This document shows, piece by piece, positions 39,900-49,934 of a stretch of DNA of 51,579 nt. Source of the DNA: an uncultured Elusimicrobia bacterium (GTDB lineage: Bacteria > Elusimicrobiota > Elusimicrobia > Elusimicrobiales > UBA9959); assembly GCA_903917735.1 (NCBI GenBank), contig CAIXBR010000019.1, positions 1 to 51,579 of the forward strand, written 5' to 3'. The notes below the pieces were generated by a model. It did no database searches. It saw only the letters and a list, made by a program, of their open reading frames with translations, and was not told the DNA's origin. Within the stretch, counting starts at the first letter, position 1, and each line of letters starts with the position of its first letter. A program made the position numbers and the translations under genes.

Positions 39900-41129
39900 T
39901 CAGTTACTGCCGAAGTTGTCGTCCATCGGCTCGTTATAGTCCACCTTGAACTGGAAGGAGGAACTGTTGCCGTCCTCGTCGGTGGCCGTCACCACGATGA
40001 CGTCCTTGCCCTTTATTGCCGCCGGCAGGGCGGGCAGGGCCGCGCTAAAGCGGCCGGCTGGCAGGCTTTCCCCGCCTGAGACTATCCTTACCTTTTCATT
40101 CTGCGAGGTTCCATAGAGCGGGCGGGCGATAGTCAGCGTTACATCGCCTTTGCGGTTGTCGAAGACGTTGAAGGAGATGTCAACAGCGGACTTCTGGTCT
40201 TTTTCGCGGCGCAGCGCCTGGGCGTCGCCTCCCACCGGGGGCAGACGCCTGGCGGCGGCCTTAAGCACGCCCGCGGTGTAAACCGAGGCCATAAGCACCT
40301 GGCGCTCCATGATCTCCGGGCTCACGTTAAGATCGTAAGTATCCTTGCTGTTATTGTAGTGGCTCCACGGGCCTCTGGTAGAGTCCTGGCCGGGCGCGGG
40401 GGCGTCCGGGGCGGGCGGCCAGTAGAGAGTGTTGGAGCGGGGGTCCTTCCAGCCGGGCAACTGCCGGCGGGTATCGTCCTGGAGGGCCTGGTAGTACTGC
40501 CAGGGCTCCCTATCGGACAGCATCATCGACTGCAGCCTTACGCGGACCTTCTCGAATACCGAGATGTCCTTCTTTATGGCCTTCTCGAAATTATCGCCAA
40601 AAGTCACCACATGGTTGATATTGGCCGCGTGGGCCGGCACGGCCTGGTCCTGCGTGAGATGGGCGATAAGGCCGATATCGTAATAAGCCCGGGGGAAATC
40701 CAGGTCCTTATAGTCCTTCAGAGCCTGTCCCCAGATCTTCTGGACGTCGCCGCCATTGGCGAAAAGGCCGGGGTGGCCCGACTCGCTGGTCATTCCGCCC
40801 TTAAGCCCCAACGTTTCACTTGTAGTGCTGGAGTCCCCGCTATCGCGCTGTATATCGACTTTGCCGGAGAACGGGTAGTAATCGTTGGCGGTGTCATCTT
40901 CTCTTATTCCGAGCACCTGCGCGGTGTCGAAATAGCCGTGAGTGCCGGTAGGCCAGCGGCATGAGGCGCAGGTGTCCTGGTAATACGGCGAGGGTACCTG
41001 TAGAGCGGCCGCGTACGGCGCCGGGGCGGCGGCTGACATCTGCGTGAAAGCCGGGCTTTCAGCAGCGTTCAAATTAGCTACAGGGGAGGAAACAACAGCC
41101 AGGGTGAGGGTCAATAAATGGTTTATCAT
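39900..41129 (-). CDS. Secreted zinc-dependent phospholipase C/P1 nuclease-like protein
   Basis: 409 residues with an N-terminal signal sequence (MINHLLTLTLAVVSS to about residue 22). The block GLIAHLTQDQAVPAHAANIN near 155 has the HxxxD...PxH spacing of zinc phospholipase C and S1/P1 nuclease proteins. The C-terminal 100 residues (from about 310) look like a beta-sandwich add-on with VIVVTATDEDGNSSSFQF, as in extracellular Ig-like modules. An early CASCRW pair may make a disulfide. Whether it cuts phospholipid or nucleic acid is unknown. No Shine-Dalgarno is clear before the ATG. Confidence 0.7.
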   Translation of the reverse strand: MINHLLTLTLAVVSSPVANLNAAESPAFTQMSAAAPAPYAAALQVPSPYYQDTCASCRWPTGTHGYFDTAQVLGIREDDTANDYYPFSGKVDIQRDSGDSSTTSETLGLKGGMTSESGHPGLFANGGDVQKIWGQALKDYKDLDFPRAYYDIGLIAHLTQDQAVPAHAANINHVVTFGDNFEKAIKKDISVFEKVRVRLQSMMLSDREPWQYYQALQDDTRRQLPGWKDPRSNTLYWPPAPDAPAPGQDSTRGPWSHYNNSKDTYDLNVSPEIMERQVLMASVYTAGVLKAAARRLPPVGGDAQALRREKDQKSAVDISFNVFDNRKGDVTLTIARPLYGTSQNEKVRIVSGGESLPAGRFSAALPALPAAIKGKDVIVVTATDEDGNSSSFQFKVDYNEPMDDNFGSN

Positions 41130-41212
41130 TCATTGATATTTTATCAGGTGACTCCGGGATGGCCAAGGGCCCAAAGTCTCAGTGACCCGTGGTCTTTAGG
41201 CCCAGACAAGAG

Positions 41213-42124
41213 CTAGAGGAAGGCGGACATCGCCCAGTCGTAAAGGTACAGCAGAGGGAAAAAAGCCAGCGTCGAGAACAAAATGGACTGCGAAACCAGG
41301 TCCGCGTCAAAATCGAATTCCCTGGCCACTATGAAGTTCAGCACCGCAACAGGCATCACTATTTCTATAAATGTCACCTTTGAAACAAGCCCGGTAACCC
41401 CCGTGAGCCTCGCCAGCAGTAGATAAAAGAAAGGCAGGACCAGCAGTTTGAACCCGCTGACCAGCGCTATCTTCGGCAGGTTATGCGCTGTCTTCTTGCC
41501 GTAAAGGCTGACCCCTATAGTAAAAAGCGAAAGCGGGAGCGTGGTCCTGCCGATGTCGGCCATGACGCTGTGCAGGAGTTCCGGCAGGTGCAGTCCCGAC
41601 GCAGCCAGCGCCAGGCCGGCCAGTGAAGACCAAAGCACCACGCTGCGCCCCACCAGCCGCAGGAACTTCGCCGGCGGGCAGGCTTCCTCACAGATAAGGG
41701 ACATGATAAGGAAACCGAAGGTAAAGACTACCACGTTCTGCAGCGACGCGGCTATGGCGGCGTAGCCTATAGAGCCCTCGCCGAGCCTCATGGAGGCCAC
41801 CGGGAAGCCCATGTAGACGGTGTTGCCCAGCACCGAAACGATGACCATCAACCTGGCCAGCCGCCACTCAAGGACGCCGGCCTTCCACAGAGCCCAGACC
41901 AGCGCCATGACTGCCAGCAGCGGGAGACTGTTGCCGGCCAGAAAATCCCAGCCCAGGCCAGAAAGTGGGGTATCGGCTATCTTCACTATGGTGAGCGCCG
42001 GCAGGGCCAGGTAATACAGGTACTGGTTAAAGGCTTTCTCCGCGCCTTCCTGTACAATGCCGAATCTGCGGAACAGCCAGCCCGCGGCCAGGATAAGGAA
42101 AAGATTCGCGATAATTATCGTCAT
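41213..42124 (-). CDS. AEC-family (auxin efflux carrier-like) permease
   Basis: 303 residues, about ten membrane helices and short loops, as usual for the family. The N-terminus (IIIANLFLILAAGWLFRRFGI), FNQYLYYLALPAL near 33, and the second half starting with SLFTIGVSLYGKK near 200 match AEC carriers. Such proteins transport organic acids such as malate or malonate. It ends before a hairpin (41168-41202, GGGCC...GGCCC with AAAG/CTTT). It is 10 bp downstream of the AspT-like transporter gene and probably cotranscribed. Confidence 0.85.
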   Translation of the reverse strand: MTIIIANLFLILAAGWLFRRFGIVQEGAEKAFNQYLYYLALPALTIVKIADTPLSGLGWDFLAGNSLPLLAVMALVWALWKAGVLEWRLARLMVIVSVLGNTVYMGFPVASMRLGEGSIGYAAIAASLQNVVVFTFGFLIMSLICEEACPPAKFLRLVGRSVVLWSSLAGLALAASGLHLPELLHSVMADIGRTTLPLSLFTIGVSLYGKKTAHNLPKIALVSGFKLLVLPFFYLLLARLTGVTGLVSKVTFIEIVMPVAVLNFIVAREFDFDADLVSQSILFSTLAFFPLLYLYDWAMSAFL

Positions 42125-42134
42125 ACTGTATCCG

Positions 42135-43781
42135 CTATTTCATGAAGAACAGCACCAGAAGCTGCGCTGATATTATCCGAAGTATCATGGCCAATGGGTA
42201 GACCGTCGCGTAGGCCATGGTATGCATACTCGAACGGGCGATAGAATCCGAAAAAGCCAGCGCGGGCGGGTTAGTGGTTGAGCCGGTCAGCGCACCGCAC
42301 AGCGCCATAAAATTGAAGCCGTAACGGCGTTTGAACATGTAAGCCGCAGCCAGGGCGGGCAGGACGGTTATAAGCGCCGACAGGGCCATCAGCGCAAAGC
42401 CGTTGCCGTGGATGACGGTCTCGACGAACCTGCCGCCAGATTCCAGCCCCACGCAGGAAAGGAACAGCACGATGCCGAGTTCGCGCAGCATCAGGTTGGC
42501 GGCGGGCGGCATATACCAATTCAGCGGCCCTATGGTCTGCGCCCGGCTGAGCAGGATAGCCACTATCAGCGGGCCGCCGGCGAGCCCTAGGCGTATCGGC
42601 GCGGAAAGGCCGGACAGGCGCAGCGGCAGGGAGCCCAGCAGAAGTCCCAGGCCGATACTGACGAAGACGGGAATCAGGCGCGGGTGGTTGAGGTCTTTGG
42701 GGGAATTGCCGAGCAGCCGGGACACTTCCGCCACCGAGTCCTCGTCGCCTACCACCACAAGGTTGTCAGCCAACTGCAGCGTGTAGCCGTCCGGGACCAG
42801 GAACTCCATGCCGGAACGGGAAACTCTGGTGGCGGCAACGTCATAGCGCTTTTCTATGCCCAGGTCGTCCAGGCGGCGGCCGATGACATCCTTGTGCGTG
42901 ACCACTACGCGGGCCTGCACGATACGGCTGGGAAGCTTCTTCAGGTCGGTGGCGCTGATAGACCCCACCACCAGCGTGAACTTGCGCACGTTCTCCGCCA
43001 GGCCCACCGCCAGCACCGCGTCCCCGGCGCGCAGCACGGTGTCGTCGTGGGCTATGGAGAGGCGTCCGTCATGGTAAACGCGGGAAACGGTCACGCCAAG
43101 TTCGTCCAGGGCGGGGATATCCTTTATCTTCAGGCCGTAGAGGTTCTTATTCTCCACGGCGACGCTGGCGTTTATGAATCCGGGAAGCGCGCTGTGCGCC
43201 ATGGCGAGCTCGGAGGACAGCTCTTTACGGAAAATGAACTTAAGCAGCAGGATCACTAAGATGACCCCGAGTATACCGCCCGGATAGGCCAGCGCGCAAC
43301 CTACGGCCGCTGAAGCCGCGGCGGCCGGGTCGGCGGCCAGCGCCTGCTGGGCCGCGGCCAGCGCGGGGGTATTGGTAGCCGCGCCGGCGTACATCCCGAC
43401 GGCCAGCGGCATGGGCACTCCGGCCAGCCGGCTTATCAGCAGCGTCAGGCCGACGCCGAACAGCATTATGAATACGGTCATCAGGTTAAGACGGAGCCCG
43501 TCGCTGCGGAACGCGGCGAAGAAGCCGGGGCCGACCTCGGTGCCTATGGAATAGACGAACAGGATAAGCCCGAAGTCGCGCAGCAGAGCCAGCATGGCGG
43601 GATTTATGGAAACACCGAAATAGGCGAACGCGATGCCGGAGAACATCACGCCGGCTATGCCCAGCTTGATGCCGAAGACCTTTATGTTGCCGAACGCCAG
43701 CCCGGCCCCGGCCACCAGGGTCACCGCAAAGACGGACCACGCCACGGACTGGGGGGAGAAGATCAGGGAAAGGAAATCCAT
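42135..43781 (-). CDS. AspT/YidE-type transporter with two RCK_C domains
   Basis: 548 residues. Five to six helices at each end flank a soluble middle (about 200-360) made of two TrkA_C/RCK_C repeats (VENKNLYGLKIKDIPA... and VVVTHKDVIGRRLDDLG...). The two membrane halves show the AspT/Asp-Al exchanger signature, with GMYAGAATNTPALAAAQ near 128 and GALTGSTTNPPALAF near 505. Known members exchange aspartate with alanine or succinate. The substrate here is unknown; with the neighbouring AEC gene an acid or amino acid exchange role is plausible. Confidence 0.86.
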   Translation of the reverse strand: MDFLSLIFSPQSVAWSVFAVTLVAGAGLAFGNIKVFGIKLGIAGVMFSGIAFAYFGVSINPAMLALLRDFGLILFVYSIGTEVGPGFFAAFRSDGLRLNLMTVFIMLFGVGLTLLISRLAGVPMPLAVGMYAGAATNTPALAAAQQALAADPAAAASAAVGCALAYPGGILGVILVILLLKFIFRKELSSELAMAHSALPGFINASVAVENKNLYGLKIKDIPALDELGVTVSRVYHDGRLSIAHDDTVLRAGDAVLAVGLAENVRKFTLVVGSISATDLKKLPSRIVQARVVVTHKDVIGRRLDDLGIEKRYDVAATRVSRSGMEFLVPDGYTLQLADNLVVVGDEDSVAEVSRLLGNSPKDLNHPRLIPVFVSIGLGLLLGSLPLRLSGLSAPIRLGLAGGPLIVAILLSRAQTIGPLNWYMPPAANLMLRELGIVLFLSCVGLESGGRFVETVIHGNGFALMALSALITVLPALAAAYMFKRRYGFNFMALCGALTGSTTNPPALAFSDSIARSSMHTMAYATVYPLAMILRIISAQLLVLFFMK

Positions 43782-43811
43782 TAGGCAATTTTAGCAAAAT
43801 GCGGCTGCATC

Positions 43812-43839
43812 GTTCCGGCGGCGGAACCGCCGGCGGAAC
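43812..43839. other. Hairpin in the divergent intergenic region
   Basis: GTTCCG-GCGGCGG-AA-CCGCC-GG-CGGAAC forms a nearly complete palindrome of about 28 bp between the AspT-like gene (-) and the AmpG-like gene (+). It is followed on the + strand by TTCTTTTT. It could be an operator or a terminator-like stop. An AT-rich box (TATATT near 43869-43874) may be the -10 element of the AmpG-like gene. Confidence 0.4.
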
Positions 43840-43907
43840 TTCTTTTTCCGTCGATTATTTAATACTATTATATTAGGAAACGCAAAACATCAGGCGCCGG
43901 AGAGAAC

Positions 43908-45398
43908 ATGACCACTAAAGCGGACATACGCAACCCCTGGCTTTTCGTACCAAGCACCTATTTCGCCGAAGGCCTCCCTTACATAATCATAAACTCGGTC
44001 TCCGTCATACTTTACAAGAACATGGGCGTTTCCAACGCCGACTTGGCGTTCTGGACCAGCTGGTTGTACCTGCCCTGGTTCCTGAAGATGCTCTGGGGCC
44101 CTATGGTGGATATGTACGCCACCCGCCGCGCGTGGGTGGTCTACACCCAGCTGATCATGGCCTGCTGCCTGGCGGCGGCAGCGGTATCCCTTACCGGGCA
44201 CCATTTCTTCGCTGTCTCGCTGGTCGCCTTCGCGGCCGGAGCCTTCGTCTCCGCCACGCACGACATAGCCGTGGACGGCTTCTACATGCTGGGGCTTACC
44301 GACGAGGACCAGGCTTTCTTCGTCGGCATACGCTCCATGTTCTACCGTTTCGCCATGATATTCGGCACCGGCTTCCTGGTCTACCGGGCCGGAAAAATGC
44401 AGGAAGCCACAGGCGATGTGCCCGGCAGCTGGAGCATAATGCTAACGGTTTCCGCGCTGCTGTTCCTCGTCCTTTTCCTCTACCACAGGTTCTTCCTGCC
44501 CTACCCGGCCGAGGACGTCCCGAAGGCTAAAGCCAATGCGGGCCAGATACTGCGCTCCCTGGGCGCGCTGGCCGGCTACCTGACAGCGGCGGGCCTGCTT
44601 ATCTGGCTGTTCACCTACGGCCTGACCGGCATGTGGGCAAAACTCGGCGCCGCCGCGCTGCTGACCGCAACCCTGGTCTTCGCCTGCCGCCGCTACCTGT
44701 TCCCCTACCTCAAGGGAAAGATGGCCGAGGAGGGGAGTTCCTTCAACGAGGCTTTTATCACCTATTTCACGCAGGACGGGATAGGCTACATCGTGGCGTT
44801 CATCCTTCTGTACCGCTTCGCCGAGGCCATGCTGCTGAAGCTGACCTCCCCATTCCTGCTCGACGCCGTCAACACGGGCGGCCTGGGCATACCCACCGCC
44901 GAAGTCGGCATAATCTACGGGACGATAGGGATGATAGCGCTGATAGTCGGCGGGATACTCGGAGGCTGGCTTGTTTCCAAATACGGCTTCCGGCGCTGCC
45001 TCTGGCCGATGGTGTTCGCCCTGCACGTGCCCGACGTGTTCTATCTTTACATGTCCTACGCGCAACCCGCGCTGGAGCATATCACCCTGTTCGGGCGCAG
45101 CATCCCCTGGGGCTCCGTGCCGCTGTTAGTAGCGGCGGAGCAGTTCGGCTACGGGGTAGGGTTCACCGTATTTACCATGTACCTGATAATGATATGCAAG
45201 GGCAGGTTCAAGACGGCACACTACGCCATCTCCACCGGGATAATGGCGCTGGGAATGATGATCCCCGGCATGATAAGCGGAAAACTGCAGGAACTGGCCG
45301 GCTACCGGCACTTTTTCCTTATGGTCTGCGTACTGACAGTCCCCGGTATACTGGTCATATTCAAGCTGCCGGTAAAGGACGGGCCGAGCGCGGCTTAG
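43908..45398 (+). CDS. AmpG-like MFS transporter
   Basis: 496 residues with about 13-14 membrane helices. The N-terminus (STYFAEGLPYIIINSVSVILY) and the LPWFLKMLWGPMVDMY block are typical of AmpG/PAT proteins, which bring muropeptides or acetyl-CoA-like substrates across membranes. THDIAVDGFYMLGLT near 122 is the strongest family signature. It has an extra helical stretch in the middle (about 220-260) compared with simple 12-helix MFS. GGAGAG precedes the ATG. Confidence 0.8.
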   Translation: MTTKADIRNPWLFVPSTYFAEGLPYIIINSVSVILYKNMGVSNADLAFWTSWLYLPWFLKMLWGPMVDMYATRRAWVVYTQLIMACCLAAAAVSLTGHHFFAVSLVAFAAGAFVSATHDIAVDGFYMLGLTDEDQAFFVGIRSMFYRFAMIFGTGFLVYRAGKMQEATGDVPGSWSIMLTVSALLFLVLFLYHRFFLPYPAEDVPKAKANAGQILRSLGALAGYLTAAGLLIWLFTYGLTGMWAKLGAAALLTATLVFACRRYLFPYLKGKMAEEGSSFNEAFITYFTQDGIGYIVAFILLYRFAEAMLLKLTSPFLLDAVNTGGLGIPTAEVGIIYGTIGMIALIVGGILGGWLVSKYGFRRCLWPMVFALHVPDVFYLYMSYAQPALEHITLFGRSIPWGSVPLLVAAEQFGYGVGFTVFTMYLIMICKGRFKTAHYAISTGIMALGMMIPGMISGKLQELAGYRHFFLMVCVLTVPGILVIFKLPVKDGPSAA

Positions 45399-45411
45399 CC
45401 CTTCCCGGCAG

Positions 45412-45451
45412 AAAAAAGACGGGCTTCCTAGCAGGAGCCCGTCTTTTTTTT
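45412..45451. terminator. Bidirectional terminator
   Basis: AAAAAAGACGGGCTTCC pairs with GGAGCCCGTCTTTTTTTT around a small loop. It is shared by the AmpG-like gene (+) and the CDF gene (-). Confidence 0.92.
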
Positions 45452-45462
45452 GCCGGCTTTAT

Positions 45463-46407
45463 TCAGGATTTCTGAGCGGGCACGCAGTTAGGCCGGCAGG
45501 CCGGCTGACATTCTTTGGGGCACGGCTCGATATGTATGGTAACCTCGGACCGGGGAAGGACTTTTTCGATATCTTCCGTGATCTGGTCCGCAAGACCGTG
45601 TGCTTTTTCTACCGACATGGAGGCTTCTACCAGGATATCGAACTCTATGAACCTGGTCGCGCCCGCTTTCCTGGTGCGGAGATTCTTGAAACTGATAACC
45701 CCCTCTTGCTTTTTAATAAGCCCCTCTATCTTCCTGTTATCCTCTTTCGGCAGGGACTCGTCCAGCAGGTCGCTGAGGGACTGCTGGGTAAGCTCAAAAG
45801 CGGCTTTCACTATCATCAGGGCCACCAGGATGGCTATGACAGGGTCTATCCAGTGTACGTGGTGCCCGACCCAGACCAGCTCTATCAGCCAGATAAGGGC
45901 GAGGCCTATCATTACGCCCATAGAAGTATAGACGTCGGTGCGCAGGTGCCAGGCGTCGGCCTTTATGGCTATGGAGTCCGTTTCATTGCCTATCTTAAAA
46001 AGCGCCTGGGAAACGGCCATGTTCACGAAAGAAGAAAGGCCCATCACCAGGATACCCCAACCTATCATTTCAATGGGTTCCTGATGGACCAGCTTCCGTA
46101 CCGCCGCATAGATGATCCAAGCGGCGGCCAGGAAAATAAGTATGGCTTCCACGAAGCCTGAGATGTTCTCGAACTTGCCGTGGCCGTAATGGTGGTCCTT
46201 ATCGGCCGGCTGGGACGAAGAGCGCACCGCGAAATAGGCGATGAGCGCGGCTGCCAGATCTATGCCGGAATGTATAGCCTCGGAAAGGACCGAAACCGAG
46301 CCTATAGCCATGCCCACGATAAGCTTAAAGACCACCAGCGCGCTGTTGGAAGCCACGGAAAGGCGGACTACGCCGAGCTTGCGTGAATTGATGTCTTTGT
46401 TCTCCAT
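45463..46407 (-). CDS. CDF-family cation efflux protein
   Basis: 314 residues. Six membrane helices with the metal-binding residues of site A: SEAIHSGIDL in helix 2 and KADAWHLRTDVYTS in helix 5. A cytosolic C-terminal domain of the ferredoxin-like fold follows (about 215-295). The last 20 residues add PCPKECQPACRPNC, a cysteine tail with four Cys that may bind Zn, Fe or another soft metal. It probably exports Zn(II), Mn(II) or Fe(II). No Shine-Dalgarno is present; the start codon lies right after the U tract of the terminator at 46408-46450. Confidence 0.87.
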   Translation of the reverse strand: MENKDINSRKLGVVRLSVASNSALVVFKLIVGMAIGSVSVLSEAIHSGIDLAAALIAYFAVRSSSQPADKDHHYGHGKFENISGFVEAILIFLAAAWIIYAAVRKLVHQEPIEMIGWGILVMGLSSFVNMAVSQALFKIGNETDSIAIKADAWHLRTDVYTSMGVMIGLALIWLIELVWVGHHVHWIDPVIAILVALMIVKAAFELTQQSLSDLLDESLPKEDNRKIEGLIKKQEGVISFKNLRTRKAGATRFIEFDILVEASMSVEKAHGLADQITEDIEKVLPRSEVTIHIEPCPKECQPACRPNCVPAQKS

Positions 46408-46450
46408 AAATAAAACCCGCCTGTTTTCCTTTTTAGAAAACCCAGGCGGG
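46408..46450 (-). terminator. Terminator ending at the CDF start codon
   Basis: On the minus strand CCCGCCTG...CAGGCGGG (46443-46450 with 46416-46423), extended by GTTTTC/GAAAAC, is followed by TTTTATTT and then immediately by the CDF ATG. It should end the ferredoxin transcript. A second GC hairpin (GTCCCCC/GGGGGAC) sits at about 46457-46474. Confidence 0.82.
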
Positions 46451-46488
46451 CCTGTGCGTCCCCCGGGGGGGACGTCTTACTGCGCGAT

Positions 46489-46671
46489 CTATTCGACTTT
46501 AATGCACTGCACGGGGCAGTTGGCGGCGGCGGCCTTGCAGGCGTCTTCCTTGCCGGCGGGTACGGGGCCTTTAGCCACGGCCTTGTCGGCGTTCATCTCG
46601 AAAACTTCGGGGCAATCGTTGGCGCAGAGACCGCAGCCGATGCAGGAGTTGGCGTCTATCGTAGCTTTCAT
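46489..46671 (-). CDS. Small single-cluster ferredoxin
   Basis: 60 residues. One [4Fe-4S] site: CIGCGLCANDCPEVFE near residue 10 and the fourth Cys in NCPVQCIKVE near the end. The Cys pattern, with a distant CKAAAANCP, is that of monocluster ferredoxins of the Thermotoga/Desulfovibrio type. It is a likely electron carrier for the 2-oxoacid oxidoreductase and hydrogenase. GGAGGT lies 6 bp ahead of the ATG, the best ribosome site in the window, which suggests strong expression. Confidence 0.93.
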   Translation of the reverse strand: MKATIDANSCIGCGLCANDCPEVFEMNADKAVAKGPVPAGKEDACKAAAANCPVQCIKVE

Positions 46672-46711
46672 GTTAATACCTCCGTATATTTGCTGAAGAT
46701 CTTACACACCT

Positions 46712-46717
46712 ATTATA
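46712..46717 (-). promoter_or_regulatory. -10 box of the ferredoxin gene
   Basis: TATAAT on the minus strand, 40 bp before the ATG at 46671, in an AT-rich spacer. Upstream on that strand is TGGCAA at an 18-bp distance, a weak -35. Confidence 0.6.
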
Positions 46718-46784
46718 CTTAAAGTTGCGGAATTGTTGCCATAAGCGTGCGGTACTTACGCGATCCTCGCGGCCGGCGGCAGCG

Positions 46785-47882
<1,098 letters not shown>

Positions 47883-47885
47883 AGG

Positions 47886-48740
47886 TCATCCTTTCACGCT
47901 GCCGAGGGTGAGGCCGGAAATAAGCCACTTGGAGGAATACAGGAACACGCACAGCACGGGTATGGTCACCAGCATGGAGCCGGCCGCGAACATGCCCCAC
48001 TGGGTGATGTACTGGCCCTGCAGTTCGAACAGGCCCAGCGTCCAGGTGTACTGCTTGGCGCTGAACAGCACCACGCGCGCCACCAGGTACTCGTTCCAGG
48101 CGGTAGTAAAATTGAACAGAAAGGCTATGCTGAGCGCCGGCGTGGACAGAGGAAGTATTATGCGCCAGAAGGCCCCGACCTGGCTGGTGCCGTCGACGAG
48201 AGCCGCCTCTTCGAGCGAGCGGGGGATGGTGTCGTAGTAGCCCTTGAGTATCCAAATGCTGAAAGGCAGGGACGAGACCGAGTAGGCGATGATCATGCCG
48301 AGATACGTGTTCATCAGCTTCAGCTTCATGATCATCAGGAACAGCGGCAGGATGAGCATGCCGGCCGGGATCATCTGGCTGGAGAGCAGCAGGATAAGCC
48401 CGGCCTTCTTGCCGGGGAAGCGGAAGCGGGAGAAGGCGTAGGCCGCCGTGGAGGCGAGCGACACCCCGATCAGGGACGTCGCCAGCGTTATCACCAGAGA
48501 GTTCCACAGCCAGCGCAGGAACATCGTGTCCTTCAGCAGGCTGCGGTACGCGGTGAACGAGGCGCCAGCGGGGATCAGCGAGAGATCGGTGGAGAACAGC
48601 TTGTCGCCGGGCCGCAGGGAGATAGAAAAGATCCTGAGCAGGGGATATACGCAGATCCCGGCGAAAATGATGATGCCCACGTGGACGAAGAAGTATTTAA
48701 CGCGGCGTTTTTTCTCGTGAGCCGACATTTTTTTCTTCAT
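47886..48740 (-). CDS. Sugar ABC importer permease (MalG type)
   Basis: 284 residues, six membrane helices. The EAA motif that docks the ATPase is EEAALVDGTSQVGAFWRIIL, followed by PLSTPA, near 190-215. The N-terminus has a positively charged cytosolic start (MKKKMSAHEKKRRVKY). Length and motif match MalG/UgpE. It lies 3 bp from both neighbours. Partner of the MalF-type permease encoded just upstream in the operon. Confidence 0.92.
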   Translation of the reverse strand: MKKKMSAHEKKRRVKYFFVHVGIIIFAGICVYPLLRIFSISLRPGDKLFSTDLSLIPAGASFTAYRSLLKDTMFLRWLWNSLVITLATSLIGVSLASTAAYAFSRFRFPGKKAGLILLLSSQMIPAGMLILPLFLMIMKLKLMNTYLGMIIAYSVSSLPFSIWILKGYYDTIPRSLEEAALVDGTSQVGAFWRIILPLSTPALSIAFLFNFTTAWNEYLVARVVLFSAKQYTWTLGLFELQGQYITQWGMFAAGSMLVTIPVLCVFLYSSKWLISGLTLGSVKG

Positions 48741-48743
48741 AGA

Positions 48744-49931
48744 CTACCTTTCATCCTTGGCCGCGTCGAAGCTCTTCAGGTAGAAGACCGAAATAAAGAA
48801 CAGCATGGCGAAAACTACTATGGCGAAGGCCGCCGAGTAGCTGTAGCGGTTGTAGGTGAAAGCCGCCTTGTACAGCGCCGAGACAAGGATATCCGCCTGC
48901 TCCGTGCCGCCGGACTGGCCGGTCACCAGGTAGATGACGTTTATGTTGTTGAAGGTCCACACCGTGCCAAGGGTTATGGCCGGCATCAGCACCGGGCGTA
49001 TCAGCGGCAGGGTGATATAGCGCAGTTTCTGTAAATATGAAGCGCCGTCGATATCGGCGGCGTCGTAATAGGAGCTGGAGATGGACTGCAGGCCGCCCAG
49101 GATCACCACCATCATGAACGGGATGCCCAGCCAGACGTTTATCAGCATGCAGGTGGCAAGCGGGTAGTCGGAGAGCCACTGCACAGGCCCCAGGCCCAAG
49201 TGCGCAAGGAAAGGGAAAGCCGACGCCAGCTTCACCAGTACGATATTTACGAAGCCGTTCTGGGAGTGGAACTCGCCGCGCATGGCGAGCACCGCCACTA
49301 CCTGCGGCATGGCCCACGGGATCACCAGCAGGGTGCGGTACACGCCCTTGAAGCGGATCTGGTTGTTCAGCAGCAGCGCCAGCGCGAAGCCGCCCGCCAC
49401 GTGGAAGAAAACGTTGGTAAAGGTCCATACCAGCGTGCGCAGCAGCAGGGCCCAGAAAGTAATTTCGGAAAGGGGGGAAGTTGTGAAAACCTTTACGTAC
49501 TGACTTAGGCCGACAAAAGGAAGGCTGCCGGTGTTCTTCCACATCATGATGGTAGTCAGCTTCAGGTCATGGAAAGAGAGGAGGACCTCGAAAACAAAAG
49601 GATACACCAGCAGGAGCGCCAGGCCTACGAAAGCCGGGGCCAGCAGCAGATAGGGCACGGTGTGCCGGCCTTTTACCATATAGCGGAAAGCAGCCGAAAT
49701 CACGGCCTCGGCCAGCAGGAAATAGAACCAAAGCCTGAAAGTATAATCCCCCAGCACGGAGCCCGAAAGGACCAGCGCCGCGGCGGGGAAAGCGGCCAGG
49801 GCCACTGGAAAGAACCAGCCCCGCTCCCAGTACCGGAAGTGGTAGTAAAAATAGCCCTCCAGCGCGGCCACCCCGGCGGCTATCAGGAAGATAAACCAAA
49901 GCACTTCGTATATAGACTTTAAAATTTCCAT
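48744..49931 (-). CDS. Sugar ABC importer permease (MalF type)
   Basis: 395 residues. The core six-helix permease follows an N-terminal extension of about 90 residues with about three extra helices (LKSIYEVLWFIFLIAAGVAA and two more), then YLLLAPAFVGLALLLVYPF starts the standard domain. The EAA-type loop is YYDAADIDGASYLQKLRYIT near 315. The extension exceeds the usual MalF-like size of about 290 but resembles MalF of Escherichia coli in having extra helices. It is 3 bp away from the neighbouring permease and binding-protein genes. Confidence 0.9.
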   Translation of the reverse strand: MEILKSIYEVLWFIFLIAAGVAALEGYFYYHFRYWERGWFFPVALAAFPAAALVLSGSVLGDYTFRLWFYFLLAEAVISAAFRYMVKGRHTVPYLLLAPAFVGLALLLVYPFVFEVLLSFHDLKLTTIMMWKNTGSLPFVGLSQYVKVFTTSPLSEITFWALLLRTLVWTFTNVFFHVAGGFALALLLNNQIRFKGVYRTLLVIPWAMPQVVAVLAMRGEFHSQNGFVNIVLVKLASAFPFLAHLGLGPVQWLSDYPLATCMLINVWLGIPFMMVVILGGLQSISSSYYDAADIDGASYLQKLRYITLPLIRPVLMPAITLGTVWTFNNINVIYLVTGQSGGTEQADILVSALYKAAFTYNRYSYSAAFAIVVFAMLFFISVFYLKSFDAAKDER

Positions 49932-49934
49932 GCC

